The position numbers were made by a program, and so were the translations under genes. DNA of 64,000 nt from Bacillus sp. PAMC26568 (GTDB taxonomy: Bacteria > Bacillota > Bacilli > Bacillales > Bacillaceae). Positions 8,317-16,385 of this stretch are shown one piece after another. The notes under the pieces were generated by a model. It was not told the origin of the DNA. It made no database searches and was given only the letters and a program-made list of their open reading frames with translations. Location of the stretch: positions 2,418,001 to 2,482,000 of the forward strand of contig NZ_CP060137.1 of assembly GCF_014235785.1 (NCBI RefSeq). Direction: 5' to 3'. Within the stretch, counting starts at the first letter, position 1; each line of letters begins with the position of its first letter.

Positions 8317-9138
8317 TTATTTCACTGGATCCACATAATCCGGATAATCCGTAATAATCCCATCTACTTTCATTTCCAAAAGAAAATCAGCTGTTTCTTG
8401 ACTCCGAACGGTCCATGATTGAATTTTCATTCCTTTTTTATGCACCTGATTTACAAGATCTTTCGAAACGATTGTATAACTTGGATTAAAATAATCTGCA
8501 TAAGTACTAAATTCTTTTAATGCTGGCTCTGTTGTATGTAAACGTGATGATGTTAGCACACCGATTGGCATTTTTGGCAGGAGTTTATTCATTATCTTCA
8601 TCGATTCAAAATTAAATGATTGAATGATTGTTTTCTCATTTTGAGGTTTATCCAGGTTTCGTTTTTTTAGCTCTTTTGCAACGCTTTTTTCGATTCCAGG
8701 GTATAGTTCAGGTGCCTTCAATTCAATTAAAATACCGATTTTACCGTGATATCGATCAAGAATTTCATCAAAGGCAGGAATTTTTTCGCCAGTGAATTCT
8801 TCTCCCTTCCAGCTGCCTGCATCCAAATTTCGTAATTCTTCATACGTGAGAGATTGAACAAGTCCGCTGCCATCAGTTGTACGGTCAACTGTTGTATCAT
8901 GAATCACCACTAATTTACCGTCTTTGCTTCTTTGTACGTCAATCTCAATGTAGTCTGCTTTCATTTCCACCGCTTTGTCAAAAGCTGCAATGGTGTTCTC
9001 TGGTGCATATCCTGAAGCTCCACGATGAGCAACATTATCCACCTTCTGCCCCGCTGATTCTGCTGCAAATGCTTGGTTGAACGGACTGACAAATAATGCA
9101 AGTGCGAAACCCGCTCCTGCTAGCCATTTTTTATTCAA
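8317..9138 (-). CDS. glpQ: Secreted glycerophosphodiester phosphodiesterase
   Basis: 273 residues from the TTG at 9138, chosen because GGGAGAGG lies just upstream; a longer frame reaches 9174 but has no ribosome site. A signal peptide (hydrophobic core LAGAGFALALFV, cleavage after AFA) is followed by NVAHRGASGYAPENT, the HRG-containing start of the GDPD TIM barrel, then EIDVQRSKDGKLVVIHD with metal and catalytic residues (E, D, H). The enzyme releases glycerol 3-phosphate from glycerophosphodiesters outside the cell and may act on teichoic acid. It stands alone, with its own terminator. Confidence 0.92.
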   Translation of the reverse strand: MNKKWLAGAGFALALFVSPFNQAFAAESAGQKVDNVAHRGASGYAPENTIAAFDKAVEMKADYIEIDVQRSKDGKLVVIHDTTVDRTTDGSGLVQSLTYEELRNLDAGSWKGEEFTGEKIPAFDEILDRYHGKIGILIELKAPELYPGIEKSVAKELKKRNLDKPQNEKTIIQSFNFESMKIMNKLLPKMPIGVLTSSRLHTTEPALKEFSTYADYFNPSYTIVSKDLVNQVHKKGMKIQSWTVRSQETADFLLEMKVDGIITDYPDYVDPVK

Positions 9139-9364
9139 TTTCAACCTCTCCCATACTATTAATTTTTGAAACACTCTTAGTCTAATAGAAAATTGTTTAT
9201 TAAGTATGTGGAAAATATGTCAGAATATTTTCATTACCGTGAAGAAGAATAGGATGATTTTCATACTTTCATTTACAAACATTTCAGACCAGTTCTCCCT
9301 CTCTTGGAAAAATGAAACAGCTATTTTGAAGTTCACGGCATGATAAAATAGCGTGAAGGAAGTG

Positions 9365-10387
9365 ATGACTTTGAAGTGGATTATAAAACATATTATTCTA
9401 TTATTATTCTTACCTATATTGCTTAGCTTGGATCCACTTACCTACGATTCTGATTATCATGCCATTTATAAATCTCCAGAAGGTATTCTTTTCCTTAGCT
9501 ATACCAATGCTTGGGACGAAGAAAAATTGAAACAGCTTTACCAGGAATTAATTAAAAATAAGCATGGAGATGAACTTCAGTTTCTTCAAGAAGTTCGAGT
9601 CAGAGGCGGTGCATTTGGTGCATCAACAACAAAAGGCAGTTTTCATGCTTTAACAGATACAATCACTCTTTATCAGGGTGATAAATATACGGATGTCTCT
9701 TCTTACACGGACACACTTTCACATGAGTATGGTCATCATTTTGCTTATCATTATCTGCAGTCTCATCACTTTCCATTTTCCGAATGGAGTAAAATTAGAG
9801 GATTGGAAAAGAAGCCTGTAAGATGGGATGCTTATTGGAACTATGCTGACGAAAATCATAAATGGTATCCGCAAGAAATAATAGCTGAAGATTATGTGCT
9901 TTTATATGGATCTGGGAAAAAAGGATACATGCAAGATGTAACAAGCAGCAATGAAGCGTTTTATTTGAGAACACAGCACGAAAACGAGGATATTCCAAAT
10001 GTCTTGGGAAATAAGGAGCTCATTACTTATCTTGAGGAAGCAAGCGGCTTAAAAGTTGATAAAGATCGACTATTAAAAACACCAACCTTAATAGAAGCCA
10101 AGAATCAAGAAGTCATTTTCAAAATAACAGAGAGAAAAGATGTTGCCTATAAAGTCAATTTTACGTTTTATGAGGATGGTATAAAAAAGGATACAAAAGA
10201 AATTCTCAGGATTTCATCTCCCGATACGAATGAATTAAAAATTTCAATGCAGGACTTATTGAATCAGGAGTATCTTTCACAAACTGTCAAAGTTACAGTT
10301 GACGTACTTGATCTCAATACCTCAATTGGTTTTGAAACAAAAGATATCTATCTTAATATAGATAGTAATCTAATTTCAATCAAATAA
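9365..10387 (+). CDS. Exported HEXXH-type (gluzincin-like) protein, unknown substrate
   Basis: 340 residues. Start placed at the ATG at 9365 after GAAGGA; GTG 9353 and TTG 9371 are also in frame. A signal anchor or signal peptide (IIKHIILLLFLPILL) is followed by a metalloprotease-like core: HEYGHH near residue 120 (zinc-binding HEXXH) and QEIIAEDYVLLYG near residue 170, where the glutamates could be the third zinc ligand. The C-terminal 100 residues look like a beta-sandwich. A membrane-attached or secreted peptidase is likely; I do not recognise the family. The gene stands alone. Confidence 0.8.
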   Translation: MTLKWIIKHIILLLFLPILLSLDPLTYDSDYHAIYKSPEGILFLSYTNAWDEEKLKQLYQELIKNKHGDELQFLQEVRVRGGAFGASTTKGSFHALTDTITLYQGDKYTDVSSYTDTLSHEYGHHFAYHYLQSHHFPFSEWSKIRGLEKKPVRWDAYWNYADENHKWYPQEIIAEDYVLLYGSGKKGYMQDVTSSNEAFYLRTQHENEDIPNVLGNKELITYLEEASGLKVDKDRLLKTPTLIEAKNQEVIFKITERKDVAYKVNFTFYEDGIKKDTKEILRISSPDTNELKISMQDLLNQEYLSQTVKVTVDVLDLNTSIGFETKDIYLNIDSNLISIK

Positions 10388-10403
10388 ATATCCATCGATC
10401 TTC

Positions 10404-10448
10404 TCAGCAGTATGTGTTTTTCAAACCTGGGATTGAACTTGTTTTAAA
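10404..10448 (-). pseudogene. C-terminal scrap of an AGCS (AlsT-type) transporter gene
   Basis: The minus strand reads FKTSSIPGLKNTYC then stop. The intact AGCS transporter at 11853-13274 has FKASSIPGLKNTEC in its tail: 12 of 14 residues agree. Just upstream the frame has a stop. It looks like the last trace of a second transporter copy or of a partial duplication. Confidence 0.6.
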
Positions 10449-10499
10449 ATCGATTTACAATAGTGCCACTCGCTCTCCTCTGGTGAAACAACATGTTTT

Positions 10500-10528
10500 A
10501 AGTGGTGATTTTTCACCACTTTTCTTAT
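10500..10528 (+). terminator. Hairpin with T tail
   Basis: AAGTGGTGA and TCACCACTT pair around four T, followed by TTCTTATTT. It may end transcription of the exported metalloprotein gene 110 bases upstream. The rest of 10529-10909 shows no convincing gene. Confidence 0.6.
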
Positions 10529-10909
10529 TTGTTATTTTTATTATTTTAATGATAAGCAACGAAAACGGTTATACTTCGTCATCTCACCTTCATAGCCACC
10601 ACCATATTTACAAGACCCATACAGAACGACATTCAATATCCCCCCTTACTTGAGAACGTATCACTTAAAGGCTTTCTCCTTCTTCTTGGATAGAAGTTGT
10701 AGACCTTGTGAGTTAAATATCACAGACACTTTAGGTAAAGTCCTATTTCTAATATAATTTTGTCAGATTCCTTAGCACTATGGGCTAATTTTATAGTCCA
10801 TTTTTTATTATTTTCTATTATATATGAGATGTATTGGGTGTTTTTAATAGACAAAAACATTTCCACCTGAATAAGATAGCTATATAATTAGTGGACGAGG
10901 AATGAGACT

Positions 10910-11128
10910 ATGCCTTCAATTATAGGATCTATCAATATCAATACAGTATCTGGCGGAGTTGTGAATTTTGGAGATTCTTTTAATATCTCCCCTAAAAGTG
11001 TGTCTAAAGCGATTACTGGGTCCGGCGGAGGCAATAACGGAAATTTTATTACAGTTAATAATGGTATTAGCAAAACCAATAGTATTGATCCTGATGTTAA
11101 TGATCTGAATCAAGCAGCAAATCTTTAA
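10910..11128 (+). CDS. Spore germination protein, GerPF/GerPA-like
   Basis: 72 residues. MPSIIGSININTVSGGVVNF then GDSFNISPKS, a Gly/Ser/Asn-rich stretch and SKTNSIDPDVNDLNQ match the small GerPA/GerPF family. GerP proteins are inner-coat-associated proteins that let germinants reach their receptors through the spore coat. Here it is a single gene, not the six-gene gerP operon, so it may be a paralog. GAGGAATG lies before the ATG. Confidence 0.85.
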   Translation: MPSIIGSININTVSGGVVNFGDSFNISPKSVSKAITGSGGGNNGNFITVNNGISKTNSIDPDVNDLNQAANL

Positions 11129-11437
11129 ATGTCTTAACAACACCACGAATTTCTAATACTCCGAAATGATAATGCTATTAAAACAGAACTACTATCCACT
11201 TTAAGATCCTTATGTAGTTTCGACATTTTTTAATGCCAAAGCCTCAGTAACGATCATTTATGTCTAAAATAAAGAGGAAGTTAAAGGACAAACATAGCAG
11301 AGTATGCAGGTAGAATCGGTTATACTACTCCACGTGATTTTTTTCTTTATGCTTTAAATTGAATTCCTAGAAGCCGAAAGCATTTATTCATCAATAATGA
11401 ATAAATGCCTTCATTAACGATTCATTTAGACAGATTG
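11129..11437. other. Intergenic region, no clear gene
   Basis: Contains a short frame near 11297-11361 reading IAEYAGRIGYTTPRDFFLYA before a stop, with no start or ribosome site; it may be a gene remnant. A perfect 12-base inverted repeat (GCATTTATTCAT, four-base loop) lies at about 11380-11409 without a T tail. Confidence 0.4.
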
Positions 11438-11466
11438 AAACCCCTTGGGCACCCAAGGGGTTTTGT
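11438..11466 (+). terminator. Strong terminator
   Basis: CCCCTTGGG and CCCAAGGGG with a two-base loop, flanked by A and T runs. Likely terminates the GerPF-like transcript. From here to 11724 no gene is seen. Confidence 0.8.
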
Positions 11467-11724
11467 TTTTGTTAACTTTCTATTAGGAGCTAATATTTAA
11501 ACAACAACAAAGCTTTTATTGTACGATGTTACACTTTAATTGTAGAATCATAAAATTGATAGCCACTTTTGAAAGTCCCTTACACTTCGTTCGTTTTTTT
11601 AGCACTTTTCTTTAGGGACCATTTTTATAGACAATCAAATTTCTATATATTTGCTAGTAGGGGACATCTTTAAATAAGCAATCGAAAAGCACAAACAGGG
11701 TTCAGTTTATTCAACCCAAAAAAA

Positions 11725-11771
11725 GACATTACCATAAGCATGTCCTGTAAAGGAAATTCTTTGGTAATGTC
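11725..11771 (-). terminator. Terminator of the AGCS transporter gene
   Basis: GACATTACC and GGTAATGTC arms with a 29-base loop and a run of seven T on the minus strand, 80 bases past the transporter stop. Confidence 0.65.
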
Positions 11772-11852
11772 GTCATCGATTTTTTTCATTCCCGGCTAAA
11801 GTCGGAAACCTTTTAGGCTCAATGAAGATTCAGAAATTCGGTTTTTTACCTT

Positions 11853-13274
11853 TTATTTAGTTTCTTCTATCTCATTATCTCCCCAGCACTCTGTGTTTTT
11901 CAGGCCTGGAATTGAGCTTGCTTTAAATACAGGGTTCTTCCCTTCCTTGCGCTGGCGTCCGTAATCTTTTAAAACTGCAAACGCAAGTTTAGAAAGAATA
12001 GCTATTGCAATCAGGTTGGTTACAGCCATTAGACCCATAAATAGATCTGCCATGTCCCAAATAAGCTGGAAGCCTGAAACAGATCCAAAGATCACCATTC
12101 CAATTACAGCTATTCGATAAATAAATAAAACCGTTTTATTTCCATTCAAGAATTCAATATTTGTTTCGCCATAGTAATAATTTCCGATAACCGAACTGAA
12201 TGCGAACAGCAGAATAGCAACAGCCAAGAATGTTCCAGCCCAGTCGCCGATATGTGACTGCAAAGCAGCTTGAGTAATCTGGATGCCATCTAATGCTGAA
12301 TCTGGTGTCGTATCAAATAATAGGATAAGGAACGCCGTTGTGCTGCAGATTATGATTGTGTCAAAGAAAACACCAAGTGTTTGAATAAAGCCTTGTTTTG
12401 CCGGATGAGTAACACTTGCCGTTGCAGCCGCGTTTGGCGCACTCCCCATACCAGCTTCATTTGAGAACAAGCCTCTTTTGATTCCATTTTCAATCGCTGC
12501 ACCTATTCCGCCGCCTACAGCTTGTTCAAAACCAAATGCATTAGTGAAAATAACAGCCATGACCGAAGGCACTTCCGATATATTGCCGATAACGACTACT
12601 AAAGCCACACCTATGTATATCAAGGCCATTACAGGAACAATAATCTGACTGGCAGCAGCAATGCGCTTTAATCCGCCGAATATAATAATTCCTGTGAATA
12701 CAGCAAGAATAATGCCCATGACCGTTTTATCCACGTTAAATGAACTTTCAAATGCAAGTGCGATCGTATTCGCCTGCACTGCATTAAAAATTAATCCAAA
12801 GCAAAGCGTAATCAAGATTGCAAATAAGACTCCCATCCACTTTGCATTTAACGCTTTTTCCATATAATAAGCTGGTCCGCCTCTGAATTGATCGCCATCT
12901 TTTACTTTGTAGACTTGAGCAAGTGTGCTTTCTACAAAACTTGAAGCCATACCGACAATGGCGATTAGCCACATCCAGAAGACTGCTCCTGGTCCGCCGA
13001 CTGCAATTGCTATGGCAACGCCTGCCAGGTTTCCTGTGCCGACACGTGAGGCTGCACTGATAAAGAAGGCCTGCAGCGATGAAATGCCTCTTTTTCCTTC
13101 TTTCGATACCATGCCTGGTTCTTTTAATAACCGGAACATTTCTCCAAAATAACGAAACTGCACGAATTTAGAACGGATTGTGAAATATAATCCAAGTCCT
13201 ACGAGCATATAAATAAGCAAATAAGACCAAAGAACCGTATTTCCGCTTGAGATGATTGCTTTTAAAAACTCCAT
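11853..13274 (-). CDS. alsT: Sodium:alanine/glutamine symporter, AGCS family
   Basis: 473 residues with about ten membrane helices. AGCS hallmarks: GTGNLAGVAIAIAVGGPGAVFWMW, FRGGPAYYMEKALN and GLFSNEAGMGSAPNAAATA. The family imports alanine, glycine or glutamine with sodium. It lies downstream of parC as alsT does in B. subtilis, with two small membrane-protein genes between that are transcribed the other way. The C-terminal tail is echoed by a scrap at 10404-10448. Confidence 0.93.
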   Translation of the reverse strand: MEFLKAIISSGNTVLWSYLLIYMLVGLGLYFTIRSKFVQFRYFGEMFRLLKEPGMVSKEGKRGISSLQAFFISAASRVGTGNLAGVAIAIAVGGPGAVFWMWLIAIVGMASSFVESTLAQVYKVKDGDQFRGGPAYYMEKALNAKWMGVLFAILITLCFGLIFNAVQANTIALAFESSFNVDKTVMGIILAVFTGIIIFGGLKRIAAASQIIVPVMALIYIGVALVVVIGNISEVPSVMAVIFTNAFGFEQAVGGGIGAAIENGIKRGLFSNEAGMGSAPNAAATASVTHPAKQGFIQTLGVFFDTIIICSTTAFLILLFDTTPDSALDGIQITQAALQSHIGDWAGTFLAVAILLFAFSSVIGNYYYGETNIEFLNGNKTVLFIYRIAVIGMVIFGSVSGFQLIWDMADLFMGLMAVTNLIAIAILSKLAFAVLKDYGRQRKEGKNPVFKASSIPGLKNTECWGDNEIEETK

Positions 13275-13449
13275 GTAAAACCTCCTGAAAATAATGATAA
13301 TTTAATAATTATGTTAGGTAATCTAACATCACAAAAGTAAATTATATCACTTTTAGTCGGTTTGTATAGGAAAAACAAAAAAATTTCCTCTATGCTAAAT
13401 TGTGATATTGCGTTATGATAGGTCTATTATTAAAAAGAGGAGGAGTGTT

Positions 13450-13767
13450 ATGACACAGCGTATCCTCTTAATTCTCATTGCCTTACTCCTTGCAGGAACA
13501 ATTCAGCACGTCCAGCATTATAAATCTGTTTTTCCTGCATTTGATCTTGAAGAGCATGTGAAACCTTTCGGTGATAGTAAAGAAGATGATTTTAAATTCA
13601 CATTTTTCACAGAGTTTGATACAGGAGAAAAAGAGTCTTATCTTTTAGTTGCTCTTTTTAATCTGTGCATGCTGGCTAGTTTGCTTGCCGGCAAAAGGTT
13701 TTTACTGGCTGTCTTTTATCAATCTTCCTATTTCGGCCAACATCGCTTCCATCCTAAAGACAATTAA
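13450..13767 (+). CDS. Small hypothetical membrane protein
   Basis: 105 residues from the ATG at 13450, preceded by AGAGGAGGAG; the frame extends to 13402 but without a ribosome site. An N-terminal hydrophobic helix (ILLILIALLLAG), a polar middle rich in acidic residues, and a second helix (LVALFNLCMLASLLAG) suggest two membrane passes with an extracytoplasmic loop. No family recognised. The next small gene follows 20 bases later, so they form a two-gene unit. Confidence 0.7.
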   Translation: MTQRILLILIALLLAGTIQHVQHYKSVFPAFDLEEHVKPFGDSKEDDFKFTFFTEFDTGEKESYLLVALFNLCMLASLLAGKRFLLAVFYQSSYFGQHRFHPKDN

Positions 13768-13787
13768 AAAAGGAGGAGGCCGCCACG

Positions 13788-13907
13788 ATGTTTTGGTTAA
13801 GATTGATCATGGTGACAAGTTTTTCATTAACGGCTGTCAGTCTATTTTTGTATCAGGGTATTGAGATTATGCATGCATTCACTGATTACTTCACTAAAAA
13901 TAAATAA
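13788..13907 (+). CDS. 39-residue single-pass membrane peptide
   Basis: Begins MFWLRLIMVTSFSLTAVSLF and ends DYFTKNK. The ribosome site AAGGAGGAGG is very strong. It is one hydrophobic helix with a short charged tail. It is paired with the upstream membrane-protein gene and ends just before a shared terminator. Function unknown. Confidence 0.65.
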   Translation: MFWLRLIMVTSFSLTAVSLFLYQGIEIMHAFTDYFTKNK

Positions 13908-13910
13908 AAG

Positions 13911-13951
13911 AAAAAGACATCCTCTTTTTTACTAGAAGGATGTCTTTTTTT
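13911..13951. terminator. Bidirectional terminator between the small genes and parC
   Basis: AAAAAGACATCCT and AGGATGTCTTTTT arms flanked by A and T runs on both sides, so it can serve the plus-strand small genes and minus-strand parC. Confidence 0.85.
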
Positions 13952-13954
13952 GAC

Positions 13955-16381
13955 TTATTGTTTAGCTGTAACGAGCCAAACCTCTTTTACCGGACCTGCT
14001 TCTCCCTCGTCTATAAAGAATGACCCGTTGCTGTAACGGTCATTTGCTCTTAAAGTTTTGGGTTCAATTTCTTCGATTTGGCCTTTTTCTGTTTTGATGA
14101 TAATTTTGTCATCTGTCTGAATAAGGTTCATGCCTACAATGCGATGAGGATTATTTTTCAGCTCCCGCAGCATGATCAGTCCCCGTTTTGCACGTGATGT
14201 TTTTTCGAATTCCTTCAGCGACATCTTTTTCGCTGCACCTCTTTGAGTGACAATGATAATGGAAGGAATTTCACCTGAGCGGAATACCGAACCTCCGACT
14301 AAGAAGTCATCTTCTTTTAAGTTAATACCTTTAACTCCCGCTGCTCTGGCTCCAACGATGTTGACTTCTTCCTCAGAAAACCATAGACCGTATCCATTTT
14401 GAGTGGCTAAAAAGATTTCATCTTTTCCTGAGGTTACATGAACGTCAATAAGAACATCCTGGTCTTTAAGGTTAACTGCCATTAATGCTTTAGAATATCG
14501 CTGAGCCTTATATAACCTTAGTTCTGTTTTCTTGACCATGCCGTTCTTCGTCACAAATAAGAGATATTGTTCTGTGCTGAAATCTTTGACAGGAATCGCT
14601 TTTATCAGCTGTTCATCCCGCTCAAGATTCACAATGTTCGCGATGTGCTGTCCAAGGTCCTTCCAGCGGATATCTGGAAGTTCATGAACAGGACAATAAA
14701 TGTAATTTCCTTTATTCGTAAAGAGAAGGACTACTTCAGTTGTATTCACATCAAATTTTGCAAGCAATCGATCTGTTTCCTTCATACCGAAGTCCTGTCC
14801 GTTTGAGGCTGCGTATGATCGCCCGCTTGTTCGTTTAATGTACCCATCTTTTGTAACCGTCACAATCACATCTTCTGATGCAATCATGACTTCCAGATTG
14901 ATTTTGATTTCCTGTATTTCATTCTCAATCACAGATCTTCTTTCATCAGCATACGTTTTTTTGATTTTTTTCAAATCTGATTTTATGACTTGGAACAATC
15001 TTTTATCATTGTTTAAGATTTCAAGCAGCGTTGTTATTTTTTCATCAAGTTCCTTTGCTTCACTTTGCAGGGCTGTAATATCTGTGTTTGTTAAGCGATA
15101 TAGCTGCAAAGATACAATGGCTTCTGCCTGAAGCTCCGTAAATTGAAATTTTGAAATTATGTTGTCTTTTGCATCCCGCTTGTCTTTTGAAGCGCGGATG
15201 GTCGCAATCACTTCATCTAGTATAGATAATGCCTTAATTAACCCTTCAACAATATGCTGTCTTTCTCGTGCTTTCTGCAAATCATAATTAGAGCGGTTCG
15301 TAATGACTTCTTTCTGATGCGTTATATACGCATCTAATATCGTCGGAAGCGTCATTAATGTTGGTCTGCGGTTATGTATAGCAACCATGTTGAAATTGTA
15401 AGTCACTTGCAAATCGCTGTTTTTATATAGGTAATTTAATATACCCTGCCCATCTGCTTCTTTTTTCAGCTCAATCACAATCCGCAGACCCGTGCGATCT
15501 GTTTCGTCACGGACCTCTGCAATGCCGTCAAGCTTACGTTCAACTCGGAACTCATCCATCCGTTTGACAAGATTGGCTTTGTTCACTTCAAACGGTATTT
15601 CTGTGATGACGATTTGCTGTTTCCCGCCTCTAATGCTTTCAATTTCTGCTTTGCTGCGGATAATGATCTTGCCTTTTCCCGTTTCATAGGCTTTCTTAAT
15701 GCCATCGATTCCCTGAATAATGCCTCCTGTTGGAAAATCAGGACCTTTGATAACTTGCATTAAATCATCAACCGAACAATCTGGCTGATCAATTCGTTTC
15801 ATAACAGCATCAATGACTTCACCAAGATGATGAGGAGGAATATCTGTCGCATAGCCTGCTGATATTCCTGTTGAACCATTCACAAGCAAGTTCGGATACA
15901 TGGCTGGGAGGACGAGAGGTTCCTGACTTGTATCATCAAAGTTAGGAACAAATTCGACCGTTCGTTTATCAATATCACGCAAAAGTTCAGCTGCTATCGG
16001 TGAAAGCCTGGCTTCTGTATAACGCATGGCTGCCGGAGGATCTCCATCATTGCTTCCGTTATTTCCATGCATTTCAATGAGCAGATTGCGGACTTTCCAA
16101 TCCTGGCTCATCCTTACCATAGCGTCATATACAGACGTATCTCCATGAGGATGATAGTTGCCGATAACGTTACCGACTGTCTTTGCTGATTTACGGAAAT
16201 TTTTATCATTTGTATTTCCATCCACATGCATGGCATACAGGATTCTGCGCTGTACAGGCTTTAACCCGTCACGTGCATCAGGTAATGCTCTGTCTTGAAT
16301 GATGTATTTACTGTAGCGTCCAAAACGGTCACCTATCACATCTTCAAGAGGGAGATCGCGAAATTTTTCTGGCTGTGTCAT
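13955..16381 (-). CDS. parC: DNA topoisomerase IV subunit A
   Basis: 808 residues. The N-terminal breakage-rejoining domain has HPHGDTSVYDAMVRMSQDW (quinolone-resistance region) and AMRYTEARLSP with the catalytic tyrosine; the C-terminal beta-pinwheel repeats follow. With ParE it decatenates daughter chromosomes. parE ends four bases before its ATG, so they are co-transcribed and probably translationally linked. The region after the QRDR serine looks wild type by eye. Confidence 0.96.
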   Translation of the reverse strand: MTQPEKFRDLPLEDVIGDRFGRYSKYIIQDRALPDARDGLKPVQRRILYAMHVDGNTNDKNFRKSAKTVGNVIGNYHPHGDTSVYDAMVRMSQDWKVRNLLIEMHGNNGSNDGDPPAAMRYTEARLSPIAAELLRDIDKRTVEFVPNFDDTSQEPLVLPAMYPNLLVNGSTGISAGYATDIPPHHLGEVIDAVMKRIDQPDCSVDDLMQVIKGPDFPTGGIIQGIDGIKKAYETGKGKIIIRSKAEIESIRGGKQQIVITEIPFEVNKANLVKRMDEFRVERKLDGIAEVRDETDRTGLRIVIELKKEADGQGILNYLYKNSDLQVTYNFNMVAIHNRRPTLMTLPTILDAYITHQKEVITNRSNYDLQKARERQHIVEGLIKALSILDEVIATIRASKDKRDAKDNIISKFQFTELQAEAIVSLQLYRLTNTDITALQSEAKELDEKITTLLEILNNDKRLFQVIKSDLKKIKKTYADERRSVIENEIQEIKINLEVMIASEDVIVTVTKDGYIKRTSGRSYAASNGQDFGMKETDRLLAKFDVNTTEVVLLFTNKGNYIYCPVHELPDIRWKDLGQHIANIVNLERDEQLIKAIPVKDFSTEQYLLFVTKNGMVKKTELRLYKAQRYSKALMAVNLKDQDVLIDVHVTSGKDEIFLATQNGYGLWFSEEEVNIVGARAAGVKGINLKEDDFLVGGSVFRSGEIPSIIIVTQRGAAKKMSLKEFEKTSRAKRGLIMLRELKNNPHRIVGMNLIQTDDKIIIKTEKGQIEEIEPKTLRANDRYSNGSFFIDEGEAGPVKEVWLVTAKQ

Positions 16382-16385
16382 TTTA

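Noticed and set aside
10414..10653. Plus-strand 79-codon ORF
   Set aside because: No ribosome site; it covers the AGCS tail scrap and a terminator hairpin, and its translation is low-complexity.
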